A stretch of 64,000 nt of DNA, taken from NCBI GenBank assembly GCA_015231755.1, contig JADGAZ010000007.1:50292-114291 (forward strand). Reading direction: 5' to 3'. The DNA is from Magnetococcales bacterium. GTDB taxonomy: Bacteria; Pseudomonadota; Magnetococcia; Magnetococcales; Magnetaquicoccaceae. Below are positions 1 through 8,652 of the stretch, one piece after another; position 1 is the first letter of the stretch, and each line of letters opens with the position of its first letter. The translations under genes and the position numbers were made by a program. The notes below the pieces were generated by a model, which did not search any database, was not told the origin of the DNA, and was given only the letters and a program-made list of their open reading frames with translations.

Positions 1-516
1 GCCCCGTCCCCGATACCAGTTTTGATCCGCCGCCCAGCCATAAGGTCCAGGTTCGTTCCAATTGCTGCTAGGGGCTGGATAGCGGTGTGTTCCGTAGGGA
101 CCACCCCACATTTCCGTTTCCAGATAGGGGTTGCCCCGATCCGCACCCCAGGGGTCATACAAGGGGACGTAACGCAACACTTCCCGGGGTTCGCCCCGTG
201 CGTTGCTGTTGTCCCGGTCGCGGTTGCGCTGGGCATCCACCGACGGACTGCCGCGGGAGTCGCCGCGCCAATTTTCGTTGGCGTCCGTCCGGTCCGGCGC
301 ATTTTTCATTTCACGCATGAAGGATCCCATGAACTTCCCCATGCGTTCACCCATCACCGTCGCATCACCTTGGTCCGCGATGCCCACCATGCCCGGAGAC
401 AAGGCGGTCATATCCGGGGTCATGCCACCGGCATTTCCTTGGGTCGGTATGGCCATCCAGAGCACACCGACAGCCAGCAGGTAAAGATTTTTTTTATTTT
501 GCAAGGATTTCCTCAT
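1..516 (-). CDS. Secreted protein of unknown function, 3' end outside window
   Basis: The reading frame is open from an ATG at 516 to the left edge (172 codons), so the C-terminus is missing. The N-terminus has lysines, a hydrophobic stretch (YLLAVGVLWMAI) and a likely cleavage site near GNAGG, which suggests export to the periplasm or beyond. The rest is polar, with a Met-rich patch around residues 35-70 and a C-terminal part rich in Tyr, Trp, Pro, Gly and Arg. An in-frame ATG at 570 exists, but that start would bury the signal peptide. It is the last visible gene of the minus-strand row starting with the RND system. I recognise no family. Confidence 0.6.
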   Translation of the reverse strand, partial: MRKSLQNKKNLYLLAVGVLWMAIPTQGNAGGMTPDMTALSPGMVGIADQGDATVMGERMGKFMGSFMREMKNAPDRTDANENWRGDSRGSPSVDAQRNRDRDNSNARGEPREVLRYVPLYDPWGADRGNPYLETEMWGGPYGTHRYPAPSSNWNEPGPYGWAADQNWYRGRG

Positions 517-725
517 GGCGCACCGATTGACTGTTGGCCCGAAAACGGAAGCGATCGGACAAGAGTTCATTAAACCATAATATCAACCTGCGCCACAGTG
601 AAACCAGGGAATAAATCCGTCATCGGCATTTATTTGTATATTATTAAGTTCTAATAAACCCTTTCCGAACGCTTTGCAAGGGAAATTATCCGTATTGGGC
701 GTTTTTTCAAGGGGGCGGCGACTCG

Positions 726-1451
726 CTAAGGAGTCGATGGCCCGGTTGGCGGGGAATTTCCGCCTGCCGAAGGGGGAGTCTGCGGGGTGGAATCCAGGGC
801 GGTTTTTTGAAAATTTTCTGGAATGACGAAGAGTTCCGATGGCTGTGGTCCCTCCTGGATATGGCTCAGTTCCACCGAAAGACCATCGGCGTACTGTTCC
901 CGGATCGCCATGCCCAAACGGGGGTCGATCCAGAGATGGGCCTGGAGGCTTTCCCGGTTGTCGGGTCCACGCATGCGGATCTCCCAGTGCAGGGTGCGGC
1001 GACCTTCCAGATTTTCCATACCCACTTGGCGGCAGATCAGGCTTTTGTCGTGACGGCAGGGACTGTTGGCCTCATCCGGCAGGGGAGGGCGGGCCGGTTC
1101 GACTCCGGTGCGTTCGGTGTAGCTCTTCTGGGACGGGATCAGGGTCCAAACCGTCTTGCGGGCGGTATGGTGGATCATGACCACCGCCACGCCGTTGCGT
1201 TGACTCTCGCCACGGATCCCTTCCGGAGAGACATACATTCGCCCCCGGGTTTGCATCTTTTTGTCCAACCGGGTGCGGGTGACATCGGCGGAAAATGAAA
1301 CCATGACCGGGGGCGCGGCTTCGGCGGCTTCGGCCCCGCACGCGATTTCCGGCGTGATCCCCCCCAACAGGCCTATCAACGCCAGGGCTGCCATCCCCTG
1401 AAACAATCCCTGCGGTTTCCTGCGGACCTTTTGTGTTGTGCGGATGGTCAT
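726..1451 (-). CDS. Exported protein, DUF4412/LolA-like fold possible
   Basis: 241 aa. A basic N-terminus followed by a hydrophobic segment (about residues 18-38) looks like a signal peptide. The mature part resembles periplasmic proteins that report on lipid or polymer binding: VSFSADVTRTR, then RGRMYVSPEGIRGES, VWTLIPSQKSYTE and LWIDPRLGMAIRE. This is the strand pattern seen in DUF4412 and outer-membrane lipoprotein-sorting-like proteins. The C-terminus is Pro/Ser/Thr-rich. A GAGGAG ribosome site precedes the ATG, and the gene starts 6 nt after its upstream neighbour, so it is cotranscribed. The fold assignment is by eye and tentative. Confidence 0.75.
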   Translation of the reverse strand: MTIRTTQKVRRKPQGLFQGMAALALIGLLGGITPEIACGAEAAEAAPPVMVSFSADVTRTRLDKKMQTRGRMYVSPEGIRGESQRNGVAVVMIHHTARKTVWTLIPSQKSYTERTGVEPARPPLPDEANSPCRHDKSLICRQVGMENLEGRRTLHWEIRMRGPDNRESLQAHLWIDPRLGMAIREQYADGLSVELSHIQEGPQPSELFVIPENFQKTALDSTPQTPPSAGGNSPPTGPSTP

Positions 1452-1457
1452 CTCTTT

Positions 1458-2225
1458 TTAACGCTCCTCGGGCCAATAACGGTTGCGGCCCGGTTCATCC
1501 CAGTAACGATCATCCCCCCGTTGTCCCCACCAGCGATCCTCCTGGCGGGGCGGCTCCCGGGGCGGAAGAGGGTCCAGGGTGGACCGGTCATCCCGGAGGG
1601 CGCCGGAGGAGTCCCGGTTCCAATCCGTTCGCGCCGGGGCGTACTCCTTCTGATACGGCCCATCCCAGAAAGCGGGCGGAGAGCGTGGATCCCGGTCATC
1701 CCGAGGCGGGGAACGGTAGGCGTCCGGGGAGGTCGGAGAGCGTGGATCCCGGTCATCCCGAGGCGGGGAACGGTAGGCGTCCGGGGGGGGATAACGGCGC
1801 TCATCGACGGGTGGCAAGGGGCCATCCGACCAGCGCTCAAAGCCGGGATTGGCGGAGGACGCGGCAGGGGGGCGGATCGGATCCCGTTCCTCGGCAGGGG
1901 GGTAGCGATCCGATTCGGAGGGAATCGCTCCCCAGGGGCGATTGCGTTCCGACAAATGTTGCTGGTAGCGATCCGGTTTCCAGATGGGAGGGGTTGCCCT
2001 TTGGGGTTCCGAGCCGTTGGGCTGGGGTTTGTTTGGCCATCGGGCCACCGGTTCGTCGTCGTCCCAGGACTGACGGCGGGGCGGTTCGGGCCGGATCTTG
2101 AATGGACTGCGTTCCGGGTCGGCGCGATAGACCCCCGATGACCAGTTGGCATCCTCTTCCGCGTGGCCGGATGTGGCCAGTCCGAGCAGCAGGGTCATGG
2201 CCATGAGCCGGATGGTACGCGCCAT
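1458..2225 (-). CDS. Secreted Arg/Pro/Asp/Tyr-rich low-complexity protein
   Basis: 255 aa from the ATG at 2225, chosen because it places a clean signal peptide (MARTIRLMAMTLLLGLATSGHA) at the N-terminus. An in-frame TTG further upstream would overlap the preceding gene. The mature protein is almost entirely Pro, Arg, Asp, Ser, Trp and Tyr and is predicted disordered. Two perfect 17-residue copies (DAYRSPPRDDRDPRSP core) repeat at a 19-aa period, encoded by a 57-nt tandem repeat. The C-terminus is rich in W and Y (RWWGQRGDDRYW). No family recognised. It sits in a row of four exported proteins behind an RND pump. Confidence 0.65.
   Translation of the reverse strand: MARTIRLMAMTLLLGLATSGHAEEDANWSSGVYRADPERSPFKIRPEPPRRQSWDDDEPVARWPNKPQPNGSEPQRATPPIWKPDRYQQHLSERNRPWGAIPSESDRYPPAEERDPIRPPAASSANPGFERWSDGPLPPVDERRYPPPDAYRSPPRDDRDPRSPTSPDAYRSPPRDDRDPRSPPAFWDGPYQKEYAPARTDWNRDSSGALRDDRSTLDPLPPREPPRQEDRWWGQRGDDRYWDEPGRNRYWPEER
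1681..1787. repeat. 57-nt direct tandem repeat inside a secreted protein gene
   Basis: A segment beginning gagcgtggatcccggtcatc occurs at 1681 and again at 1738, nearly identical over about 50 nt. The period is 57 nt, so the frame is kept and it encodes two 19-aa units. Confidence 0.85.
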
Positions 2226-2287
2226 CGCGCCCGATGCCTGACCATCAAACCGAAAAATGGGCTGCCCGGTGCCTGTGTTCAAACGCA

Positions 2288-2980
2288 TCACCTCCAGGGA
2301 GTGCTGTCCTGACCGTACCATTCCCCCGTCGGATTCCACCCGTCGGCACTCTCCGGCTGGGTGAGTGGGCCGGAAGGCAAGGTCAACGTGCCCCGTGGCA
2401 CTGTCCGCTCCAGATCCATCTCCTCCTCCAGACCGGACGCGGCTCCGGGTGCGGGTCTGCGGGGATCGAGTCCCGGAGGCGGGGAGGCTGAAGGGGTCTC
2501 TCCGATGAAATAGGGATCATCCAGAATTTCCCGGGAACGGGCGGCCTCCCCAGCGGGTTTGGTTCCAGCCGGGCGGCTCTCCTGGAGACCGGGGCCCGGG
2601 TCGTTGGTGCGTCCTTGAGCCGGCGGTTCCGCCACGGTCCCTTTGGATCGGTTCTGGGGCGGAGGGGATTTGGTGGTTGGATTGCCGTTCCCGGCGGTCG
2701 ATCCCGGGGGACGGTTGCGGGGAGGTGCCGCTTCATCCGGGGGGCCGTCCAGGAGATTCAGGGCCATCATGTATCCTCTGGACCCGTTGATCCGGGACTC
2801 AGGTTCCCCGTCGCGGATGGGGACCGGAGCCGGACCAGGCTGACTGGCCCTGGATTCCATCGGGATGTCGCCTCGTTCCCCGGAGGTGCGGGGAAGGTCG
2901 GAGGCCGACAGCGGTTTGACGGCCAGCAGCAGGGTCGCCGTGGCGACTCCCCAGATCCATCCGTGCGCGTTTGGTTTCAT
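2288..2980 (-). CDS. Secreted Pro/Gly-rich protein of unknown function
   Basis: 230 aa, starting 1 nt after the stop of the RND gene and therefore coupled to it. Residues 1-27 form a signal peptide (MKPNAHGWIWGVATATLLLAVKPLSAS). The mature region is rich in Pro, Gly, Arg, Glu and Ser with few hydrophobic blocks, apart from a short segment near residue 70 (GYMMALNLLDGP). The C-terminus ends with Trp/Tyr-containing residues (GEWYGQDSTPWR), resembling its two downstream neighbours in composition. No domain recognised. Position suggests an envelope role linked to the RND system, but this is inference only. Confidence 0.65.
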   Translation of the reverse strand: MKPNAHGWIWGVATATLLLAVKPLSASDLPRTSGERGDIPMESRASQPGPAPVPIRDGEPESRINGSRGYMMALNLLDGPPDEAAPPRNRPPGSTAGNGNPTTKSPPPQNRSKGTVAEPPAQGRTNDPGPGLQESRPAGTKPAGEAARSREILDDPYFIGETPSASPPPGLDPRRPAPGAASGLEEEMDLERTVPRGTLTLPSGPLTQPESADGWNPTGEWYGQDSTPWR

Positions 2981-2981
2981 G

Positions 2982-5900
2982 TCAGGATTCGCCCCCCCGG
3001 GATTCGTCCTTGATGTGGTCGTTTTTCAGCCGGATGCCCCGTCGGGCGGGAGCCTTGGCCGGTTTGGATTCGTCGCGGCCCTCCCCGGAACCGGCGGTGA
3101 CCGGAGCGGTTTGGGACTCTTCCCCCCCGGCGGAGGTCGCCGGCACGGGAGCCGTTTCGGGCTGGGCGGCGTCACGGGATTCCGTCGGATCCAGCACCAC
3201 GGGGGGCTGGGGCGGCGGCGTCACGGGGCGGGGCCGGGGTTTGGATTTGGCCTTGGGAGGGAAAAAGTGCAGCCAGATGGTCCGCATCAATCCCTGACGC
3301 TTGATCGTCTGGGGCCGGACCGGAGCCTTCACGGTTGGTGCCCCGGAGGAAGGCAGATCCGCTTCGCAGGCGGCGTCCCGCATTCCCATGACGGATTGCG
3401 GGGAGTATTCGGGATGGATGAAGGCGTGACTGGCGCTCACACACCCCAGCGGAATCACCAGCAGGGTCAACAGGGTGGAAACCAGGGAGCCGAACAGCAG
3501 CGAGATGGCCATGCCCTGAAAGATGAAGTCGCCCAGGATCACGCTGGAACCGGCCACCAGGGCCAAGGCCGTGATGATGATGGGCCGGGTGCGGGCCTTG
3601 CAGGAGAGAATCACCGCATCCCGCACGCTGGTGCCCCGCAGGATCTCCTGTTGGGCGAAATCCACCAACAGGATCGAGTTGCGCACGATGATCCCCGCCA
3701 GCGCGATGAAACCGATCATCGATGTGGCGGTGAACTTGGCGTTCATCATCCAGTGGCCCGGCAGAATGCCCAGCAGGGTCAAGGGGATCGGCGCCATGAT
3801 CACGGCGGGCAACATGAAATTGCCGAATTCCCATACCACCAGCATGTAGATCAGGATCAAGGCTACACCAAACGCCAGACCCATATCCCGGAAGGTCTCA
3901 TAGGTGATGGTCCACTCGCCGGTCCACTCGAAGGCTGACTGGGTGTAGCTTTTGGGCGGACCCATCATTTCGCCGCTGATTTTCACCCCGTCGGGAGCGG
4001 TGTAATCTTTCAACATTTTTTCCACGTCCATCATGCCGTAGATGGGCGCGTCCAGCCGTCCTTCCACTTCGGCGGTCACGTATTCCACTGGGCGTAGATC
4101 CTTGTGGAAGATGATCGGATCGTGGGGCTGCTTGACGAAGCGACCCAGTTCACCCAACGGCACGGTTTTGCCCTGGGGGGTGCTGATGGGCAGATCCCCC
4201 AGGCTGGAGATGTTGGAACGCACCTCCATGGGCACCTGGATCACGATATAGGTGGGTTCCAGCACGCTGCCCCGCTTCACATCCCCCAACTGGGCGCCAC
4301 CCATGGCCATGCCCAGATTGCGGTTGATGGCGTCCACGGTGATGCCACGGCGTACCGCTTTTTCCGTATCCACCTCGAAGCGCCAGATTTCGTAAGGCTC
4401 CCGCATGTAGGTGTCCACATCCACCAGGGAGGGGGATTTGCGGAACATCGCTTCCATGTCCCTGGCCAGACGGCGACGGGTTTCCGCATCCGGCCCGGTC
4501 ACTTCCGCCACCACCGATTGCAGCACCGGCGGTCCTGGAGGCATCTCCACCACCTCGATGCGACCTCCCAATTCGGCGGCCAGAGGGGTGAGGAGTCGAC
4601 GGGCGTTGATGGCGATGTCGTGGCTGGTGCGGGCCCGTTTGCTCTTGTGGAGCAGTTGCACCTGGATATCCGCGTGCCAGGAGTCCTGACGCAGATAGTA
4701 GTGACGCACCATGCCGTTGAAATTGAAGGGCGAAGCCGTGCCGATGTAGGTTTGCAGGGCGGTGATTTCCGGGATTTGATCCTTGAGGGCCAGGGTCATG
4801 CGTTGGGCCAGATTGGCGGTCTTGGGCATGGCCGTGCCTTCCGGCAGGTTGATGACCACGTTGAATTCCGGCTTGTTGTCCAACGGCATGATCTTCACCG
4901 TCACCCCGGTGGTGTAGAACAGCACCATGGTCAGGAAGAACAGTCCCACCAGCGCGAAGAGAAAACCGTAGCCTTTGATCTTGCTGTCCAGCAGTGAGGG
5001 AATGATCCAGCGGAAGAACCGTTCCAGCCGTTCGGAGCCTTTGAGTTCCTTGTCCGAGTGGTGGTGCAAGGAGCGCATGCTCGGTTTGATCAACTGGGCC
5101 AGCCAGGGGGTGAAAATGAAGGCCGCGAACAACGAAAAAACCATGGCCACCGATCCCAACGCCGGAATCGGCAGCATGTACGGTCCCATCATGCCCCGCA
5201 CGAAGCCCATGGGCAGCAGGGCGGCGATCACGGTGAAGGTGGCCAGGATGGTGGGATTGCCCACCTCCCGCACCGCGTCGATGGAGATCAGGTGGCAACA
5301 TTTGTCTTCCAGGAGCCAGCGCCGGTAGATGTTTTCCACCACCACGATGGCGTCGTCCACCAGAATGCCGATGGAGAAGATCAAGGCGAACAGGCTCACC
5401 CGGTCGATGGTGTAACCCATGATCAAGGCGGCGAAGACGGTCATCAAGATGACCACCGGGATCACGATCAAGGTCACGGTGGCGGGCTTGAAGCCCAGGG
5501 TGTACCACACCAGCAAGGTGACCGCCAGGGTGGCGATCATCAGTTTGAACAGCAGTTCGTTGACTTTTTCGTTGGCGGTTTCGCCATAGTTGCGGGTCAC
5601 GGCCACATGGACGTTGCTGGGGATCAGACGGCCTTTCAGTTCTTCGACCTTGGCCAGCACCCCGTTGGCCACGGTGACGCCGTTGGCGCCTTTTTTCTTG
5701 GCGATGGCGATGGTCACCGCCGGGGCCTGTTCGGCCTTGAGTCCTTTGGCATCCACCGCGGCCTTGCCGGTGGTGTAGGTGACCATGCGGTTGGTCTCTT
5801 CCGGACCGGAATAGACCTCCGCCACATCCCGTACCCGGATCGGATTGTCCCCCTGGGTGCCCACCATGAGGCGGGCCACGTCGTGGGCGTTTTTCAGAAA

Positions 5901-6665
5901 GGAGCCGGAGTAGACCTGGAAGCCCTGATCGGCGGATTCCACGCTGCCCAGTCCTTTTTCGCTGTTGGCGGTGCGGATGGTCTGGGCGATTTGGTCGAGG
6001 CTGATGCCGAATCCGTTGAGCCGTTCCGGGGAGACTTCGACCCGGATCTGTTCCGGCCTTCCGCCCACCACGAATCCCTGACTGGCGTTTTCCACCTCGT
6101 TGAGTTTCTGAAGCACATCCAACGACAAAATCCGCAAGGCCGAGTCATCCACGTCGTTGGACCACAAGGTCAAGGTGACCACCGGCACGTCATCCACCGC
6201 CTTGGGTTTGACCAAAGGCTTCATCACGTCCGGTGGCATGAGATCCATGTTGGATTCCATCTTGTCGTACAACTTGACCAAGGACGCCTCCATGTCCTCG
6301 CCCACGTTGAACTCCACCGTGACCATGGCCTGTCCCCGCAGGGATGCGGAGTAGACATGCTTCACTCCCTTGATCTCGCTCATGATCCGTTCCATGGGTT
6401 CCGCCACCAGGGAGGAAACCTGATCCGCCGAGGCGCCCGTGTAGCGGACGAAGATGTCCACCATCGGCACCGAAATCTGGGGATCTTCCTGTCTGGGGGT
6501 GAGGATCAGTCCCATGATGCCCATGGCCAGACAGGCGAACAGCAGCAGGGGCGAAAGCGGCGAATGGATGAAGATCTTGGCCATGGATCCCGCCACCCCG
6601 AGATCGTGTCGCATGGTGGTCGGGATGGGAGGTGGGGTGAGGGATTCTTTGCTGGTCGTCGTCAT
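2982..6665 (-). CDS. RND-family efflux pump permease (AcrB/HAE-type)
   Basis: 1227 aa from the ATG at 6665, which has a GGAAG ribosome site; a TTG 30 nt upstream lacks one. It is an inner-membrane proton-driven exporter. TM1 follows a short cytoplasmic leader (FIHSPLSPLLLFACLAMGIMG). The TM4 proton-relay pair is in ILVDDAIVVVENIYRR at about residues 437-438. In TM10 the residue corresponding to AcrB Lys940 is Arg (GIIVRNSILLVDF). About 120 residues beyond TM12 form a Pro/Lys/Glu-rich cytoplasmic tail, which is unusually long. The membrane-fusion partner lies directly upstream; no outer-membrane TolC-like gene is visible. Substrate unknown. Confidence 0.93.
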   Translation of the reverse strand: MTTTSKESLTPPPIPTTMRHDLGVAGSMAKIFIHSPLSPLLLFACLAMGIMGLILTPRQEDPQISVPMVDIFVRYTGASADQVSSLVAEPMERIMSEIKGVKHVYSASLRGQAMVTVEFNVGEDMEASLVKLYDKMESNMDLMPPDVMKPLVKPKAVDDVPVVTLTLWSNDVDDSALRILSLDVLQKLNEVENASQGFVVGGRPEQIRVEVSPERLNGFGISLDQIAQTIRTANSEKGLGSVESADQGFQVYSGSFLKNAHDVARLMVGTQGDNPIRVRDVAEVYSGPEETNRMVTYTTGKAAVDAKGLKAEQAPAVTIAIAKKKGANGVTVANGVLAKVEELKGRLIPSNVHVAVTRNYGETANEKVNELLFKLMIATLAVTLLVWYTLGFKPATVTLIVIPVVILMTVFAALIMGYTIDRVSLFALIFSIGILVDDAIVVVENIYRRWLLEDKCCHLISIDAVREVGNPTILATFTVIAALLPMGFVRGMMGPYMLPIPALGSVAMVFSLFAAFIFTPWLAQLIKPSMRSLHHHSDKELKGSERLERFFRWIIPSLLDSKIKGYGFLFALVGLFFLTMVLFYTTGVTVKIMPLDNKPEFNVVINLPEGTAMPKTANLAQRMTLALKDQIPEITALQTYIGTASPFNFNGMVRHYYLRQDSWHADIQVQLLHKSKRARTSHDIAINARRLLTPLAAELGGRIEVVEMPPGPPVLQSVVAEVTGPDAETRRRLARDMEAMFRKSPSLVDVDTYMREPYEIWRFEVDTEKAVRRGITVDAINRNLGMAMGGAQLGDVKRGSVLEPTYIVIQVPMEVRSNISSLGDLPISTPQGKTVPLGELGRFVKQPHDPIIFHKDLRPVEYVTAEVEGRLDAPIYGMMDVEKMLKDYTAPDGVKISGEMMGPPKSYTQSAFEWTGEWTITYETFRDMGLAFGVALILIYMLVVWEFGNFMLPAVIMAPIPLTLLGILPGHWMMNAKFTATSMIGFIALAGIIVRNSILLVDFAQQEILRGTSVRDAVILSCKARTRPIIITALALVAGSSVILGDFIFQGMAISLLFGSLVSTLLTLLVIPLGCVSASHAFIHPEYSPQSVMGMRDAACEADLPSSGAPTVKAPVRPQTIKRQGLMRTIWLHFFPPKAKSKPRPRPVTPPPQPPVVLDPTESRDAAQPETAPVPATSAGGEESQTAPVTAGSGEGRDESKPAKAPARRGIRLKNDHIKDESRGGES

Positions 6666-6761
6666 GGTCCGCGCTTCCGGGTCTCTTGGGTTCAAGGCCG
6701 TCGATGGGAGAGGGAGGAGCCTGACCGGCGGGCATTGGCCACGCCGGTCATGCGGATGGGA

Positions 6762-7949
6762 TCAGTGCTGCTTTTCCAGTTTTTTGCCCGCCGGTTGGGT
6801 GGACGAGGGATTCCAGTCCGTGGCCATGCCGCTGGGTGGAGTGGAGAGGATCCGTTCTCCGATGGACAGTCCCGACAACACGCTGACGGATTTGTCGTCC
6901 ACGAAGCCTCCCAGACGGATCATGCGCAGGGCCGGTTCGCCGCCGCCCCGTTGGTCCGGGGCCACCAGCACCGCCGGCAGGCTGCCCCGCCAGATCACAG
7001 CCGACTTGGGCACGATGGGGAGATTTTTCACCGGTGTGGTGACATCCGGAATCATCACTTCGGCGTACATGCCGGGTCCACCCGGGGCGTCCTTGGGCAG
7101 GTCGAGCTTGACCGTGACCGTGTGACGCTGGGAGTCGGCCATGGGATAGATCTGGGCCACACGGGTTTCGATGCGGGTATCTCCCACGTCGAGTTTGGCC
7201 GGGATGGTCATATCCTTCTGGATGCCCGGCATGAGGCGGGCCGGGATATCCACCTTGATTTGCAGATGGCGGGTGTCGGAGAAGGTGAGCAGTGGCATGC
7301 CGGGTTGCACGGTATTGCCTTTTTCGATGTGTTTGGCCACGATCACCCCGGAAAACGGCGCGATGGATTTGGTATCCCGCAGTTTGGCTTCGAGTTCCTG
7401 GAGTTTGGCCTGGGCCTGGGTGCGGGCCGACTGGGCCTGATCGATCTGGGTGCCCTGGTTGTAGATGCGGGCGCGACGGGAGAGTTCCGGGTTGTCCAGA
7501 CCCACCATGCTGCTCATGGGGCGGGTGACCATGTAGTCGAGCATGCGGGGCATGCCCATGCCGGTGTTGTCGGCTCCGCCGTAGTCCGAGCCGCTGTAGA
7601 CCTGACGGGTGTATTGCACCCGGGCGTTTTTCCAGTTGATGTCCGCCGCGTCCAGGGCGGCCTGGGCCGAACGGCGCATGGCCAGCAGATCGTCGTTGTC
7701 CAGGGCCACCAGAACCGTACCGCTTTTGAACCAGTCCCCTTCCACGCCGGCCAGATATTCCACCCGTCCCGGCATTTGGGCCGTGAAGGAGACCTCCTTG
7801 AAGGGGACCACCGTTCCGCCCAGTGTGGTGGTGGCGCCGATGGATCCGGCTTCGACCGTGATGATGTTCCCTTCGGCCCGTGCTTGCGGCGCGGCCAGAG
7901 TCACCACGAGCGCGGAAAGAAGCGCGGTGAGCGTTTTTTTGCTTGTCAT
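6762..7949 (-). CDS. RND efflux periplasmic adaptor (membrane fusion protein)
   Basis: 395 aa with an N-terminal signal peptide (KTLTALLSALVVTLAAPQARA). The lipoyl/barrel-sandwich halves are visible (GTVVPFKEVSFTAQMPGRVEYL and APFSGVIVAKHIEKGNTV). They flank an alpha-helical hairpin rich in Ala and Gln (ARTQAQAKLQELEAKLRD) and are followed by a beta-barrel domain. It would bridge the RND pump to an outer-membrane channel. The hairpin carries an unusual Gly/Met-rich insert (SDYGGADNTGMGMPRMLDYM). It lies 96 nt upstream of the permease gene in the same orientation. Confidence 0.92.
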   Translation of the reverse strand: MTSKKTLTALLSALVVTLAAPQARAEGNIITVEAGSIGATTTLGGTVVPFKEVSFTAQMPGRVEYLAGVEGDWFKSGTVLVALDNDDLLAMRRSAQAALDAADINWKNARVQYTRQVYSGSDYGGADNTGMGMPRMLDYMVTRPMSSMVGLDNPELSRRARIYNQGTQIDQAQSARTQAQAKLQELEAKLRDTKSIAPFSGVIVAKHIEKGNTVQPGMPLLTFSDTRHLQIKVDIPARLMPGIQKDMTIPAKLDVGDTRIETRVAQIYPMADSQRHTVTVKLDLPKDAPGGPGMYAEVMIPDVTTPVKNLPIVPKSAVIWRGSLPAVLVAPDQRGGGEPALRMIRLGGFVDDKSVSVLSGLSIGERILSTPPSGMATDWNPSSTQPAGKKLEKQH

Positions 7950-7980
7950 GACGTGCGTGCCCCCTTGACCGTGCGAGAAG

Positions 7981-8004
7981 ACCCCGGCTTGGCAAGGCCG
8001 GGGT
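7981..8004. other. GC-rich hairpin between SCP2-like gene and adaptor gene
   Basis: A perfect 8-bp stem (accccggc / gccggggt) with an 8-nt loop lies in the 86-nt gap. No T-run follows on either strand, so it may be a processing or partial termination signal within the operon, not a full terminator. Confidence 0.4.
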
Positions 8005-8035
8005 GTGTGCGAGCAAACCGTGGCAAAACCGATGA

Positions 8036-8431
8036 TTACACCCGTCCCATCACCGTGAAGGACTTGATGAACGGTCCGGCCATGCGGGGATCCTTGATCA
8101 TCGCGCCATAGTCACCCACCTCGAACTTGAGTTTACGGGTGGTGTAGGCCATGCCCAGTCCCATCATGCCCAATCCTTTTTCGATCCATTTGCCCCAGTT
8201 CTCTTCGCTGGCGCGCAGATCCCAGTTGATTTCCTCTCCGGAAAACGCACCGCTTTTGACTGCTTTGCCACCTTCGATCACCAGCACCCCCCGTGGTGCG
8301 GCCTCGCCTTCGATTCCATAGGCGATGGTGGAATTGAAACCGATTTTGGCCAGGGCATCGCCCAGTTCGGGTTCGTTGTTCCATTCGGTCTGGAAACGAT
8401 TCATCCATTGCGCGGAAAACAGATCGGACAT
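8036..8431 (-). CDS. SCP2-like sterol/lipid-binding domain protein
   Basis: 131 aa, soluble, no signal peptide. The pattern of a short helix (DLFSAQWMNRFQTEWNNEPEL), then strands with GVLVIEGGKAVKSG and a C-terminal helix, resembles stand-alone SCP2 proteins, which bind fatty acids or other lipids in a hydrophobic tunnel. A strong AAAGGAG ribosome site precedes the ATG, and a promoter candidate lies 130 nt upstream. It is the first gene before the RND adaptor and pump, which hints at a lipid or hydrophobic substrate for the exporter. The family call is by pattern, moderately sure. Confidence 0.65.
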   Translation of the reverse strand: MSDLFSAQWMNRFQTEWNNEPELGDALAKIGFNSTIAYGIEGEAAPRGVLVIEGGKAVKSGAFSGEEINWDLRASEENWGKWIEKGLGMMGLGMAYTTRKLKFEVGDYGAMIKDPRMAGPFIKSFTVMGRV

Positions 8432-8557
8432 ATGTTTGATTCTCCTTTGTATTTTCTTTTATTTGGGTGCAAGTTCCGCGTGATCCGACCGGGTCGGTGT
8501 CACGAATTCAGCGCCCGGTGACTCCCGTACCGGGTCTTTGTTCACAAATAGCCCTGG

Positions 8558-8587
8558 ATTATAAGAGAATCCTGTTCTTTTCGCCAA
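8558..8587 (-). promoter_or_regulatory. Candidate sigma-70 promoter of the SCP2-RND operon
   Basis: On the minus strand a perfect TATAAT (8563-8558) follows TTGGCG (8587-8582), a 4/6 match to the -35 box, with 18-nt spacing. The start codon lies about 120 nt downstream. Confidence 0.45.
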
Positions 8588-8652
8588 TCCTTTTTGATTG
8601 TGTGGTGTTCGATCCTTGCGGGCAAGGGGTGATCGGCGGGAACCGGTTCTTT

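Noticed and set aside
5058..8111. A 1017-codon open frame antisense to the RND pump and adaptor
   Set aside because: His/Gly/Gln-rich product without domains, opposite two clear genes; an effect of high GC codon bias.
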